Shown here: positions 1 through 9,509 of the stretch, in pieces | How the letters are laid out: each line of letters starts with the position of its first letter | Position numbering within the stretch: the stretch's first letter is position 1 | Source of the DNA: Chitinophaga pinensis | GTDB taxonomy: Bacteria > Bacteroidota > Bacteroidia > UBA7662 | NCBI GenBank assembly: GCA_945874665.1 | Contig: CAMCHJ010000018.1 | Location: forward strand, 1-38,476 | Length of the DNA: 38,476 nt | Direction of reading: 5' to 3' | The notes under the pieces: generated by a model | The model's database searches: none | What the model saw: the letters and a program-made list of their open reading frames with translations, nothing else | Told to the model about the DNA's origin: nothing | Translations under genes and position numbers: made by a program

Positions 1-3000
1 ACTGCCTACGCACAGCCCACCAATTTACCAGCAGGTGTATCAGTAAGGTTTTTCACTTCCTTTCAAAACACGAATCCATTTGATAGTACCACTTCTGTAG
101 GTACTCCTGGTTGGGTTCCTGATGCTGCATACCAATTTCCTGCTGGCTCAGGTGGTCAAGCCGTACGCGGTAGGTTTGATGCCGTAACAGGCAATACGCT
201 TACAACGAATCCTTTTTCGACTTTGGGTCAGTTTAAGGTATGGTTGGATTTTGCGCATATTGCAAAAATTGAGCTTCTTGACTCCGCTGCTGTTCAAATA
301 TCAACAGATGGTGGCGTTACTTGGCTGCCTATTACTGGTCAGAATTGCTTGTATCTGGGAGCTTCTAACGACTTTAGAACCTCTGGACGCTTTTCGCATT
401 TCAGTTACCCAGCCGACTGGTCGCCAGTTAATTTATTAGCCATACCTACAGCAGCTTGGTGGAAATCAGAACGTTTTGATTTAACAAATCTTGCGAGTAA
501 TAAAGCGGATGTACGTCTCCGTTTCAGGATGCGTGACAACAATAACAATGGAATGGGTAATCCCCAGCCGGGTGGTTATGGCTGGTTGTTAGACAGCGTG
601 TTGGTTACCAGTGCTTTTTCAGAAATCATTCCGCCTGTCATTACCCATACTCCATTAACGGGACTTCAGTTTAATATCGGTCAAAACATCACCGCAACTG
701 TTCGTGATAGCTTTGGTTGCGATTCAACGGGCGTATTAGATGCTTGGTTGTATTACAAAATCAACGGTGGTGCACTCGATTCAGCACAAATGGTTCGTCA
801 GGGCACTACCTTGAATTGGTCATTTAACCTCGACACCAGTCGGGTGGTGGATGGAGATACCGTACAATATTACATTCGTGCACGAGATTCGTCACCTCGT
901 CAAAATATTCGTTATTTCCCTAATATGGCTACGCCAGGTGCTACTTTCATCACCTATTATGCCTCTATTTTTCCTACTGTAACAGGCCATACGCCCATCG
1001 TGGGTCAACAATTTTCAGCGGGTCCATTTGCCATCTCCGCCAACATTTCGGATGCATCTGGCATAGATTCTGCCATTTTGCACTATCGTTTAAACAGTGG
1101 CCCGTGGCAGTTGCGCAAAATGCCTTTGATCAGTGGCATTTTGTATCGCGATACCCTTGCGCCTTTAGATGGTGACACCGTAGATTATTACATCGAAGCA
1201 GTTGATAATTCCATTCGCCGTTTCCGCAGGGCTATTCCAGATACCGCAGCCTACTGGCGTTTTATTGCTTCTGGCAAGCCAACTGTTACTTGGCCAAACA
1301 GCTCAGCTCAGTGCGATGTATTTTTGGGTGCCTTGTTTGAGCTTGGTCCCTTTAACATTGGTGTAAAAGCCGAGGATGGCTCTGGCATTGACACTGTGTT
1401 TTTGTATTATCGTGTGAATGGAGGTGTATTCGATTCAGTAGGCATGATACGGAATACGGTTGCTGGTGCTTTTTGTAATTGGATTGGTAGCGTGCCTGCT
1501 GTGAGTGATAGCGATACTGTAGCTTATTACGTAAAGGCCATTGATGCCTCCTCGCGCGCCAATTTTAGAATAGATCCCGATAGCGGTCAAGTACGGCAGT
1601 TTGTTGCCTTAGCAGGTATTCGCTTCCCGTATGTCGATAATTTTGATGCGTCTGACGCTTGGAGATCGTTTATTGCAAGCGGCTTACCAAACAATCCTAC
1701 CACTGTTCCTGGTGGTTGGGTACGTGGCACACCTGCCAAATCGATCATTAATAGCGCTCGTTCGGCCCCAAATGCATGGGTTCCGGGTCCGTTAAACGCC
1801 AATTACCCGAACAATGCGTGGTTTATTTTGGAAACGCCTGTTTTTGATTTTGCTTTGGCCCAAAATGCAACACTATCATTTTGGCAGCGGAGAGATATTA
1901 ACAATGGAGGTGCCTCCACATCGCCTGGTATTCCTGGCAGTGGTGACGGGTTTTGGATTGAGTACACCACTCAAGTAAATGCAACAGTACCGGTATGGAA
2001 TAGACTTGGTAATTCCAATGTTGGCGATACCAATCAGACAGGATGGTACAATAGAGGCAATATAAATGGCTTAACAGGTGCCTCAGGTGGCGCTTGGGAT
2101 GGTCAATCGAATGGTTGGGAGCGTTCAGAGCGCCGTTTGATCGAGCCAGCCTTCCAAGGCGCCAATGGTGCCGGCCGCATTCGCTTCCGTTTTGTTTTCC
2201 GTTCAAATGCCAGTCTACAAGCAAACGGCGTTGCCATCGATGATTTTAGCATTGTACTACCAAAGCAGCGCGATTTAACGGTAACTACCATCGCCAGCAA
2301 CGCTCAAAGCACGCCTATTCAACCAAGCAATAATAATTTCCAAGTGATTGCTGGAGACCCAGTGGTTGTTTTTGCTAGACTTCGTAACCTGGGTTTAGCG
2401 GTTTTGGATACAATAGTTCCCATTGTTGTGGAGGTTGGAAGTTACAGAGACACAACGTTTTTAAGTACAGGGGCCATCCAGCCGAATGCATTTACTTTTA
2501 ACTCCCTGCGTCTCGATACTATTCCTGCTGCTCCAGCACGTTGGTTTACGGTTAAAGTGTACTCTATTCTGCCAGGCGATGAAAATCGACTGAACGATAC
2601 GATTCAAATTGAAATGTATGGCGTGCCACAAGTGAGCGTGCCGCATTCTGATAATTTTGATGGGGTAGATAATTGGTTGCCTGTGGCTACAGGTACCAAT
2701 CCGATTATTTGGCAACGGGGTACTCCTAGTGGCACACAATTAGGTGCTCCAGCTTCTGCTCCCAATGTATGGGCAACCATATTGGCTGGAAACCCACCCA
2801 ATAACGTTTCAGGATTTTTGTTATCCCCTTTATTCAATTTTAATAGCTCTGTAAATACAACACTTCGGTTCAAAATGAATCGCAGGATGTTAGCAGGTGG
2901 CGGTGTGCGTATTTCGTTTGCTGATGGCCTGTTCACCAACTGGCAAACTTTGGGTACTGCCAATGATGCCGCAGGTATTAATTGGTATAACGCAACCACT

Positions 3001-5667
3001 GCTGCTATTGGTGGTGTTACGGGGCCTGCGTGGACTGGTCAGTCTACCGCATTCACCCAACACACCTTAGAATTACCCCCTGCGTTTAATTACCGTTCAG
3101 GAAGAGGGGTTCGTTTCCGTTTCGATTTTCAGAACAACCCAACAGGTGGCTCAGAAGGTGTAATCATTGACGATTGGGAAATTTTACCGCCACCTCCAAG
3201 AGAGATTGGCTTGTTAGGATTTGTGGGTCCTGTAGCTTGTCCCGACAGCGTACGTGCCATAGATACCATACGTGTCATTATCAGAAATTTCGGCGGTGAT
3301 ACTTTGTATAGCGTTCCGTTTAACTATACCTTTAATAATGGGCCATTGCAATTGGTGAATAACTTCATCTACAACGATACCATACCACCTGCAGCAACTC
3401 GCATCGTAACCATTTTGCCAGGCTTTATTTCGCCTCAACCTGCTGCCAATTACGATTTGCGTGTATTTTCTTTATTGAGCAGTGATGCTCGAACGTCGAA
3501 TGATACTATTCTACGCTGTATCAAGACAATTCCGCCTATTGATTTGCTCATGGTTAGGCCCATTTCGCCTCCAAATTCGATCTGTTTTCCTAGTGGGCCG
3601 AGGGAAGTTAAGTTTTTGATTAGAAACATCGGGCACAGTGCCTCAAGTACATTTACGGCTGGGTTTATTCTTGACACCCTGCCGCCAGTGATACAAACCA
3701 TCAATTTGGTTATTCCTCCAAATGGATTTGACACAGTGACCTTAACCATTCCTGTCAATATCCCTAATGCTACCAGTATCTTAAAAATGTTCGTGAATGC
3801 CACCAACGACCCTGTTAGGCCGAACGATACATTAAGCGTGGAAATCACAGGTCGCATTCCGATCACCTTGACACACATTGATGATTTTGAACGTACTACG
3901 CCATTGCAATACTGCTTATTCTCTGGAGTAAATGGGCGTTTGGAAATCAGAGACAATCTAATCTCCTCAAATAACACCAGCTCGAAAGCCTTGTTTATGG
4001 GCGCTGCGGGTTCAGGTACCTCTTTTAACGTTAACGTGCCTGCTAATCCTTGGGTTAGTACTTGGAACGAGCCTTGGCTTACTAAAGTGGCTTTCCCTGT
4101 AGAGACATCAAATAGAGACAGCATTCGCATCCGCTTCCGCTTGTTACAAGTAGCGGGTAGCAACACAGCAGGCGATCGTATTTGTCTATTCCGTGTGGTG
4201 GCTAATGGGCGTCAAATTGGCGCTACACTGCAGCCAACGAGTGCTACTCCTGCCAACAATCCATACGTACAGTACGATTTGCGCTTAGATACTGTTTATG
4301 ATTCAGGCGGACCGCTATTAATTGAATTCCAATCCAAGGTGCGTTGGACCTTGTTAACCACGGGTACTTCACGCAATGGAAATTTCGTGGATGATGTGAT
4401 TATCTACAACGCCGTGGCCAATGGGGCAGAGGTGTTAGACGTAACATATACCCCACCATTCCCAAGTCAGACCACACCTGTAACGGCCATCGCACGCATT
4501 CGGAACAACGGAACGAACGTTTTGAATACGGTTCAAGCAAATCTGGTTGTAAACGGAACTACAGTGCAAACGGTGAATGCGCCTTTGAACTTGCCATTTA
4601 TGAAAGATACGCTCTATGCGTTCACTACTACTTTCAATCCATTGCTAGGTGTTAACGACATCTGTGTATTTACAGCCAATCCAAATGGTCAGCCAGACGG
4701 TTTTCCGCTTGATGATACGCTGTGTACAGAAGCCATTGGCTTTCCTGTAATAAGTAACTTCCCTTATTGCAACGACTTTGACAGTAATCTGCCTGAATGG
4801 CTCACCAGGAATCCATTTACCTTAAGGAATGGCGGTAATTCGTGGAGGCTCGGAACGCCAGATAAGACGTTCATTAATGGAACAGCCAGTGGTGCCAATG
4901 CTTGGTACACGGCAGATAGTTTGTACGGAGCTTATGATAGTTCGGCGCTTTATACACCAATTTTCGAGGTAAGTACAGGTGAATGTTACAGAATTAGCTT
5001 TAAGACTAAGTTTATGGCGGATTTCTGGAACAACGATCCGAACAATGCACCTTTGTTAGGAGATGGTGGCACCTTGGAGTATTCAACCGATGGTGGCGCG
5101 AACTTTACAAACTTTGGCCGCTTGGATACTTTTGCTTTTGAATGGTACAACAATTCTGTTTTCTCTTTGAGGGACTTTAACAGCACGCCAAACAGTTTAG
5201 GTTTGGGCTGGTCGGCTATTTCGGATTCGAGTTGGATGACCATGAAACAAATATTTAACACCACTAACAATACCTTGGTGTTATTCAGGTTCCGTCATGG
5301 ATCAGACGATGCCTTCCATGGTGAAGGTTTTGCAGTGGACGATTTTTGCTTCGAGATAGTACCGGGTCCATGCGGCTTGGTAAATGTTGAAGAGGAATCC
5401 TTGGCAGGTTTTGAACTCAAGCAAAACTATCCAAATCCGTTTGCTGATCGCACCACTGTTGAGTACGTTCTGCCTTCAAATGGTGAGTTGAGCGTACATG
5501 TTAAAGACATGCTGGGTCGTACCATCTATGACAGGAATGAAGGTTTCTTGACAGCGGGCACACACCAAACCGATTTAGATCTTACACGCATGGAAGCAGG
5601 AGTTTATTTCTATACGGTTACCTTCAAAGGCATCAGCATCACTAAAAAGATGATTGTAAGCAAATAA
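1..5667 (+). CDS. Giant T9SS-secreted multidomain adhesin-like protein (5' partial)
   Basis: The frame is open from base 1 to the TAA at 5665-5667, giving 1888 visible residues. The first residues read TAYAQPTNLPAG, which looks like the end of a signal peptide, so the true start probably lies only a few dozen bases to the left; the TTG at 223 is internal. From N to C terminus I see: a jelly-roll-like region; three Ig-like modules ending in DTVxYYI/VxAxD (about residues 210-530); then beta-sandwich modules of the MAM or choice-of-anchor type, each opening with (D)NFD or DDFE and closing with IDDF/IDDW, alternating with CARDB-like modules rich in N(D)T. The last 80 or so residues, from NYPNPFADRTTVEY to KKMIVSK, are a type A T9SS sorting domain. 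No catalytic motif is visible. Probable role: a cell-surface or released adhesin or matrix protein. Its substrate is unknown. Confidence 0.9.
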   Translation, partial: TAYAQPTNLPAGVSVRFFTSFQNTNPFDSTTSVGTPGWVPDAAYQFPAGSGGQAVRGRFDAVTGNTLTTNPFSTLGQFKVWLDFAHIAKIELLDSAAVQISTDGGVTWLPITGQNCLYLGASNDFRTSGRFSHFSYPADWSPVNLLAIPTAAWWKSERFDLTNLASNKADVRLRFRMRDNNNNGMGNPQPGGYGWLLDSVLVTSAFSEIIPPVITHTPLTGLQFNIGQNITATVRDSFGCDSTGVLDAWLYYKINGGALDSAQMVRQGTTLNWSFNLDTSRVVDGDTVQYYIRARDSSPRQNIRYFPNMATPGATFITYYASIFPTVTGHTPIVGQQFSAGPFAISANISDASGIDSAILHYRLNSGPWQLRKMPLISGILYRDTLAPLDGDTVDYYIEAVDNSIRRFRRAIPDTAAYWRFIASGKPTVTWPNSSAQCDVFLGALFELGPFNIGVKAEDGSGIDTVFLYYRVNGGVFDSVGMIRNTVAGAFCNWIGSVPAVSDSDTVAYYVKAIDASSRANFRIDPDSGQVRQFVALAGIRFPYVDNFDASDAWRSFIASGLPNNPTTVPGGWVRGTPAKSIINSARSAPNAWVPGPLNANYPNNAWFILETPVFDFALAQNATLSFWQRRDINNGGASTSPGIPGSGDGFWIEYTTQVNATVPVWNRLGNSNVGDTNQTGWYNRGNINGLTGASGGAWDGQSNGWERSERRLIEPAFQGANGAGRIRFRFVFRSNASLQANGVAIDDFSIVLPKQRDLTVTTIASNAQSTPIQPSNNNFQVIAGDPVVVFARLRNLGLAVLDTIVPIVVEVGSYRDTTFLSTGAIQPNAFTFNSLRLDTIPAAPARWFTVKVYSILPGDENRLNDTIQIEMYGVPQVSVPHSDNFDGVDNWLPVATGTNPIIWQRGTPSGTQLGAPASAPNVWATILAGNPPNNVSGFLLSPLFNFNSSVNTTLRFKMNRRMLAGGGVRISFADGLFTNWQTLGTANDAAGINWYNATTAAIGGVTGPAWTGQSTAFTQHTLELPPAFNYRSGRGVRFRFDFQNNPTGGSEGVIIDDWEILPPPPREIGLLGFVGPVACPDSVRAIDTIRVIIRNFGGDTLYSVPFNYTFNNGPLQLVNNFIYNDTIPPAATRIVTILPGFISPQPAANYDLRVFSLLSSDARTSNDTILRCIKTIPPIDLLMVRPISPPNSICFPSGPREVKFLIRNIGHSASSTFTAGFILDTLPPVIQTINLVIPPNGFDTVTLTIPVNIPNATSILKMFVNATNDPVRPNDTLSVEITGRIPITLTHIDDFERTTPLQYCLFSGVNGRLEIRDNLISSNNTSSKALFMGAAGSGTSFNVNVPANPWVSTWNEPWLTKVAFPVETSNRDSIRIRFRLLQVAGSNTAGDRICLFRVVANGRQIGATLQPTSATPANNPYVQYDLRLDTVYDSGGPLLIEFQSKVRWTLLTTGTSRNGNFVDDVIIYNAVANGAEVLDVTYTPPFPSQTTPVTAIARIRNNGTNVLNTVQANLVVNGTTVQTVNAPLNLPFMKDTLYAFTTTFNPLLGVNDICVFTANPNGQPDGFPLDDTLCTEAIGFPVISNFPYCNDFDSNLPEWLTRNPFTLRNGGNSWRLGTPDKTFINGTASGANAWYTADSLYGAYDSSALYTPIFEVSTGECYRISFKTKFMADFWNNDPNNAPLLGDGGTLEYSTDGGANFTNFGRLDTFAFEWYNNSVFSLRDFNSTPNSLGLGWSAISDSSWMTMKQIFNTTNNTLVLFRFRHGSDDAFHGEGFAVDDFCFEIVPGPCGLVNVEEESLAGFELKQNYPNPFADRTTVEYVLPSNGELSVHVKDMLGRTIYDRNEGFLTAGTHQTDLDLTRMEAGVYFYTVTFKGISITKKMIVSK

Positions 5668-5684
5668 GTTCTTGACACTTAAAG

Positions 5685-5713
5685 AAAAAGGAGGTCATTG
5701 GCCTCCTTTTTTT
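5685..5713 (+). terminator. Rho-independent terminator of the giant adhesin gene
   Basis: A perfect 10-bp stem AAAAAGGAGG/CCTCCTTTTT with a 7-nt loop runs straight into a T tract, 17 bases after the stop codon. The A-rich foot makes it potentially bidirectional. Confidence 0.9.
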
Positions 5714-5724
5714 ATTTGCTCCTT

Positions 5725-5754
5725 TTGAATTACGTATTCCGTTTGCTATATTTG
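5725..5754 (+). promoter_or_regulatory. Bacteroidota-type promoter of the L31 gene
   Basis: A -7 box TATATTTG at 5747-5754 fits the TAnnTTTG consensus, and a TTG (within TTTTG) at 5725-5727 lies 19 bases upstream, matching the -33 element and its usual spacing. The predicted transcription start falls about 10 bases before the ATG at 5771. Confidence 0.75.
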
Positions 5755-5770
5755 CAGTCCGATTAAAAGC

Positions 5771-6049
5771 ATGGCCAAAATCATGCACAAAAAAAAGCTT
5801 ATGAAAGAAGGAATCCATCCTACTAATTACAGAGTTGTAGTATTCAAAGACATGTCTAACGAATACACTTTTTTAGGTAGATCTACTGCCGAGACCCGCG
5901 ACACAATTGTGTTTGAGGATGGCAAAGAGTATCCATTGATTAAATTGGATATTTCATATAAGTCACACCCTTTTTACACTGGTAAGCAGGTATTGGTTGA
6001 CACCGCTGGTCGTGTTGACAAGTTCAATCAGCGTTACAAAAAGAAATAA
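5771..6049 (+). CDS. rpmE2: Ribosomal protein bL31, type B
   Basis: This 92-residue protein carries the type B L31 signature: GIHPTNYR, VVFKDMSN, SHPFYTGK and VDTAGRVDKF. It belongs to the large ribosomal subunit. It has no cysteine at all, so it is the zinc-independent form (type A L31 binds zinc through a CxxC pair). Family members usually begin at the equivalent of MKEGIHP (Met11, ATG at 5801); here ten extra basic residues (MAKIMHKKKL) precede it. The promoter box ends only 16 bases before the first ATG, so both starts are possible. The gene stands alone between two terminators and has its own promoter. Confidence 0.95.
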   Translation: MAKIMHKKKLMKEGIHPTNYRVVVFKDMSNEYTFLGRSTAETRDTIVFEDGKEYPLIKLDISYKSHPFYTGKQVLVDTAGRVDKFNQRYKKK

Positions 6050-6065
6050 GCGATATGCTTATGTT

Positions 6066-6090
6066 AACCCCGCAATTGCGGGGTTTTTTT
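6066..6090 (+). terminator. Rho-independent terminator of the L31 gene
   Basis: An 8-bp GC-rich stem AACCCCGC/GCGGGGTT with an AATT loop is followed by a run of T, 16 bases after the L31 stop codon. Confidence 0.93.
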
Positions 6091-6123
6091 ATGCCCTTTG
6101 CTGTTTGAGTTGTATTTTTAGAA

Positions 6124-7431
6124 ATGAATATATTTTTAAAGCGATGTGTACTGGGCTGGACGGTCCTATTCATCTGCTTAGGGTTCGTGAGATTGCGTGC
6201 GCAAGGTATTGATACGGTAACGGTTATGACGTATAACCTGTTATACTATGGTGCGAATACAAGCTTTTGCACCACTGCTAACAATAATCTTCAAACCAAA
6301 AACGGTCATTTACGAACCATTGTTAATCACATACAGCCTGATCTTATTGGTGTGCAAGAAATGGGCAATAATGTGGGCACCACGCTTACTTTTTTAAATG
6401 ATGTTTTGAATTTTGGCGGGGTGAATAGATGGACTCGTGCCAATTTTATGAACACCACCTCTTCCAATATATTGAGCATACTCTATTACGATGTAACAAA
6501 GTTTGGAATGGCAAGCCAACAGCCCATCCAAACCAGTTTGCGTGACATTATGTATTACCGGTTGTTTTACCGGGAGATACCGCCGGCAGGGGATACGGTG
6601 TTTTTAAATGTGGCAGTTATGCACCTGAAGGCGGGATCTACTGCAGCGGATGTGGTTCAGCGTGGCGAAGAAACGCAAGCCATGATGAATTTTTTTAATG
6701 CAAAGAGTCTTCGTGAAAACCTATTGGTGATGGGCGACTTTAATACCAATACCAGCAGTGAAGTGGCTTATGTCAATATGATCAGCCATCCTAACATCCA
6801 TATCCGTTTGCTTGACCCAATAAATCGTTTGGGTGATTGGTGGAACAATCCGGCTTTTGCTGATGTGCATACGCAAAGTCCCAGGATAAACGGAGATGGC
6901 TGCAAGTCGGGTGGAGGGCTTGACGATCGTTACGACCAACTGCTGATCAATGAGTTTGTACGTGCCGATTCTGCCCGGGTGCGATACATTCCTGGCACTT
7001 ATAAAGCCATTGGTAACGATGGACAACGGTTCAATGGTAATTTAAACAGTCCTTTTAACGGCTCCGCGCCCAATAATGTAATTACGGCCCTGTATGAAGC
7101 CTCAGATCATCTGCCGGTGATACTCAAATTGCGTGTGAATACCGGCTTTGGTCTAAGCGTTTCGGAGGAGCTCAGTGCAGCTTGGGAGTTTAAACTGGGA
7201 ACCTTGGCCGAGGATGACTTACATTATTTTGTGAGTGCGGCCAACGAACTGCTGATGCGCTGGGAGGTGCTGAGCTTAACTGGACAAGCCTTACTCAAGG
7301 GAATACTCGCCGTAGATCGGGGTGATTTTAGGGGGGCGTTGCCGATTTATAGTTTGTCGCCTGGCCTCTACCTGTTGCGTGTGCAAGACCAATCGGGCCA
7401 GCAGCGCTTCATTCGTTTTGTAAAGCAGTGA
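6124..7431 (+). CDS. Secreted endonuclease/exonuclease/phosphatase-fold protein with T9SS sorting domain
   Basis: 435 residues. A signal peptide covers about residues 1-26 and ends RAQ. The EEP fold (residues 30-338) shows its metal and catalytic motifs in order: MTYNLL with Asn38, GVQEM with Glu79, MHLKAG with His167, GDFN with Asp205 and Asn207, and SDHLPV with Asp328/His329. These are the residues DNase I-like phosphodiesterases use to bind Mg2+ and cleave phosphodiesters. The C-terminal 85 residues, ending in GLYLLRVQDQSG and RFIRFVKQ, form a short T9SS sorting domain, so export to the surface or medium is likely. A role as a secreted nuclease for phosphate or nucleotide scavenging, or as a phosphoesterase, is inferred; substrate choice cannot be read. 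The 3' end overlaps the convergent engB by 23 bases. Confidence 0.9.
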   Translation: MNIFLKRCVLGWTVLFICLGFVRLRAQGIDTVTVMTYNLLYYGANTSFCTTANNNLQTKNGHLRTIVNHIQPDLIGVQEMGNNVGTTLTFLNDVLNFGGVNRWTRANFMNTTSSNILSILYYDVTKFGMASQQPIQTSLRDIMYYRLFYREIPPAGDTVFLNVAVMHLKAGSTAADVVQRGEETQAMMNFFNAKSLRENLLVMGDFNTNTSSEVAYVNMISHPNIHIRLLDPINRLGDWWNNPAFADVHTQSPRINGDGCKSGGGLDDRYDQLLINEFVRADSARVRYIPGTYKAIGNDGQRFNGNLNSPFNGSAPNNVITALYEASDHLPVILKLRVNTGFGLSVSEELSAAWEFKLGTLAEDDLHYFVSAANELLMRWEVLSLTGQALLKGILAVDRGDFRGALPIYSLSPGLYLLRVQDQSGQQRFIRFVKQ

Positions 7432-8035
7432 GGATTTCTGCGCGGTAGGTCTCGTTGTTTTCTTTGATAAACTTGAGCAGCTCATCGCGCCCTTGTTGGT
7501 TTACCGATGATGTTTGAAAAATAGGCGGCAATTCCGTCCACCATTTCAGCATCTCGCGCTTAAAAGCCGCAATGTTTGACTGTACGGTAGAGGCGCCCAA
7601 TTTATCAGCCTTGGTGAATACCAATACAAAAGGCACTTGCAATTCTCCTAAAAAATTAGCGAACTCTATATCTGCTTTTTGCGGCTCATGACGGCAATCG
7701 ATCAGTAAAAAAGTATATAATAAATTGGGCCGGCCTTGGAAGTATTTGCGAATCATCAACTGCCATTTTTCGCGCTCTTTTTTAGAAACTTTGGCGTAAC
7801 CGTAGCCAGGCAAATCGACGATGTACCAGTTTTTTTGAATGATGAAGTGGTTAACAGTTTGGGTTTTGCCAGGACTGCCGGATGTTTTGGCCAGTTTTTT
7901 TTGACCAGTGAGCATGTTAATCAGCGACGATTTCCCCACATTTGAGCGCCCAATAAACGCATACTCAGGCAAAGTGGCCTTGGGCATATCGCTTACCATT
8001 ACGCTGCTCTTCACAAAAACCGATTCCAAATTCAT
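7409..8035 (-). CDS. engB: Ribosome biogenesis GTP-binding protein EngB (YsxC/YihA)
   Basis: 208 residues from the ATG at 8035. GTPase motifs in order: G1 GRSNVGKSS (29-37), G2 threonine in GKTQT (near 58), G3 DLPGYGYAKV (74-83), G4 TKAD, and G5-like SSVNQQG. This is the TrmE-Era-EngA-EngB-Septin class; EngB acts in assembly of the large ribosomal subunit. The frame extends ten codons further upstream to 8065, but homologues begin close to MNLESVFVKSS, so I take the inner start. The gene is divergent from ubiE, with 74 bases between the start codons, and convergent with the EEP protein gene. Confidence 0.95.
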   Translation of the reverse strand: MNLESVFVKSSVMVSDMPKATLPEYAFIGRSNVGKSSLINMLTGQKKLAKTSGSPGKTQTVNHFIIQKNWYIVDLPGYGYAKVSKKEREKWQLMIRKYFQGRPNLLYTFLLIDCRHEPQKADIEFANFLGELQVPFVLVFTKADKLGASTVQSNIAAFKREMLKWWTELPPIFQTSSVNQQGRDELLKFIKENNETYRAEILTALQNE

Positions 8036-8087
8036 GATGTAAAAGTAGGCTTTAACCTTGGTCAAACAAAGGCGCCTTTCTATTGTC

Positions 8088-8095
8088 TATATTTG
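8088..8095 (+). promoter_or_regulatory. -7 promoter box of the ubiE-porT-SDR operon
   Basis: TATATTTG followed by CAG is a perfect TAnnTTTG element and sits 14 bases before the ATG at 8110. It overlaps an in-frame TTG at 8083, which rules that TTG out as the start codon. No clear -33 TTTG stands at the normal distance. Confidence 0.7.
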
Positions 8096-8109
8096 CAGAA
8101 ATATTAAGC

Positions 8110-8841
8110 ATGCAAGAAACGGTAAAACCCTACCCGGGGCAAGAAGGTGGCAAGAAGGAGCAGGTAGCTTCGATGTTTGATAGCATTTCACCACGTTATG
8201 ATTTGTTGAACCGTGTTTTATCACTTGGCATTGACACCATTTGGCGCAAAAAAGCCATTAACCTATTAAGGGCCGATAAACCACAGTTGATATTAGATGT
8301 GGCTACGGGCACAGCGGATTTAGCCATTGAAGCGCTTCGCATTCATCCCAAGCAGGTTATAGGTGTAGATATTTCTGCGGGCATGTTGGCCATGGGGCAT
8401 GAAAAATTAAAAAAGCGCAAGCTGCAAGACCGCATTCAGTTGGTGTTGGGTGATTCAGAGGGCCTGCCTTTTGAGGAGAACAAATTTGATGCAGCCACGG
8501 TGGCCTTTGGTGTGCGTAATTTTGAGCATTTGTTGGAAGGGTTGAAAGATATTCAACGCGTTTTAAAACCTGGTGCCAAATTGGTAGTGCTCGAATTTTC
8601 ACGTCCGAACACCTTTCCTGTAAAGCAGGTGTACAACTTCTATTTTCGTTTTGTTTTACCTTTAGTAGGTCGTTTGGTGTCGAAAGACAGTGCTGCGTAT
8701 ACCTATCTACCGGCTTCAGTACAGGTTTTTCCCGAGGGAAATGCATTTTTAGGATACATGGAACAAGCAGGTTTTGTGAAAAATCAAGAGAAAAGATTAA
8801 CTTTCGGGATATGTTCGATTTACGTTGGTCAAAAGGGTTAA
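8110..8841 (+). CDS. ubiE: Demethylmenaquinone methyltransferase
   Basis: 243 residues. It is a class I SAM-dependent methyltransferase that converts demethylmenaquinone to menaquinone at the end of respiratory quinone synthesis (UbiE/MenG family; Bacteroidota normally make menaquinone). Family signatures seen: FDSISPRYDLLNRVLSLGID, the SAM-binding DVATGTADLA, VTVAFGVRNFE-like AATVAFGVRNFEH, and the C-terminal GICSIYVGQK. The ATG at 8110 was chosen because the upstream TTG lies in the promoter. It heads an operon: porT begins 31 bases before its stop codon, in another frame. Confidence 0.96.
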   Translation: MQETVKPYPGQEGGKKEQVASMFDSISPRYDLLNRVLSLGIDTIWRKKAINLLRADKPQLILDVATGTADLAIEALRIHPKQVIGVDISAGMLAMGHEKLKKRKLQDRIQLVLGDSEGLPFEENKFDAATVAFGVRNFEHLLEGLKDIQRVLKPGAKLVVLEFSRPNTFPVKQVYNFYFRFVLPLVGRLVSKDSAAYTYLPASVQVFPEGNAFLGYMEQAGFVKNQEKRLTFGICSIYVGQKG

Positions 8842-9509
8842 TTGTTACCCTGCTGTTGTTGTTTGCCGGCCAAGCGGCCGTAGCTCAAAAAAACAATCCT
8901 AATTACGACGAAAAGCCCATTCACTTTGGCTTTTTAGTTGGATTAAATTACAGTTCGTTGCAAATGCGGCTCGATGCCCCATCGGTTTACCGGAACGATA
9001 CCCTGCGGTACATCTACCCTAACCAGGGGCCTGGATTTCATTTGGGCGTAATCAGTGATTTGCGTATGACCGAGCACATGACCTTACGATTTACGCCAAC
9101 ACTCATGTTTTCGCAGCGAAACCTGCAATATTCGTTCGAAAATCCGACTAACGATATACGAAAAGCCATTCAAGTAGCCAATGTAGATTTGCCGATCAAC
9201 ATCAAATGGCGGTCTGATCGCATCAACAATTACCGTATTTATTTGATCAGTGGTTTTAAATACAGCGTCGATATGGCCTCGCAACAGCGGGTGGTGGAAG
9301 ATGTAGAGCGCGTGAAACTCATGCGGCATGATTTTGCCTATGAACTTGGTATTGGGGTGGATTTGTACTTGCCTTTTTTCAAACTATCGCCAGAGCTAAA
9401 GTTCTCGCAAGGGATGCGCAATTTAATGGTGCCAGAGACACATAAATTTGCAGCGTCTATTTTAGGATTGCAATCACGGTCTGTCATCATTTCTTTCAAT
9501 TTCGAATAA
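8811..9509 (+). CDS. porT: PorT-like outer-membrane beta-barrel protein, T9SS component
   Basis: 232 residues with a signal peptide at about 1-25 (LLLLFAGQAAVAQ), then an eight-strand-type barrel pattern of alternating residues ending in SVIISFNFE, with the final aromatic residue typical of outer-membrane proteins. The layout fits PorT (SprT in Flavobacterium), a T9SS protein required for export of sorting-domain cargo. Position supports this: from general knowledge porT homologues often follow ubiE in Bacteroidota. The ATG lies inside the end of ubiE (31-base overlap), so translation is probably coupled. The four sorting-domain proteins in this window would be its clients. Sequence-only identification of small barrels is less certain than for enzymes. 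Confidence 0.8.
   Translation: MFDLRWSKGLIVTLLLLFAGQAAVAQKNNPNYDEKPIHFGFLVGLNYSSLQMRLDAPSVYRNDTLRYIYPNQGPGFHLGVISDLRMTEHMTLRFTPTLMFSQRNLQYSFENPTNDIRKAIQVANVDLPINIKWRSDRINNYRIYLISGFKYSVDMASQQRVVEDVERVKLMRHDFAYELGIGVDLYLPFFKLSPELKFSQGMRNLMVPETHKFAASILGLQSRSVIISFNFE

Noticed and set aside
8083-8109. TTG at 8083 as the start of ubiE, adding nine residues
   Set aside because: It lies inside the perfect -7 box (8088-8095), so the transcript begins after it. The ATG at 8110 fits the family.
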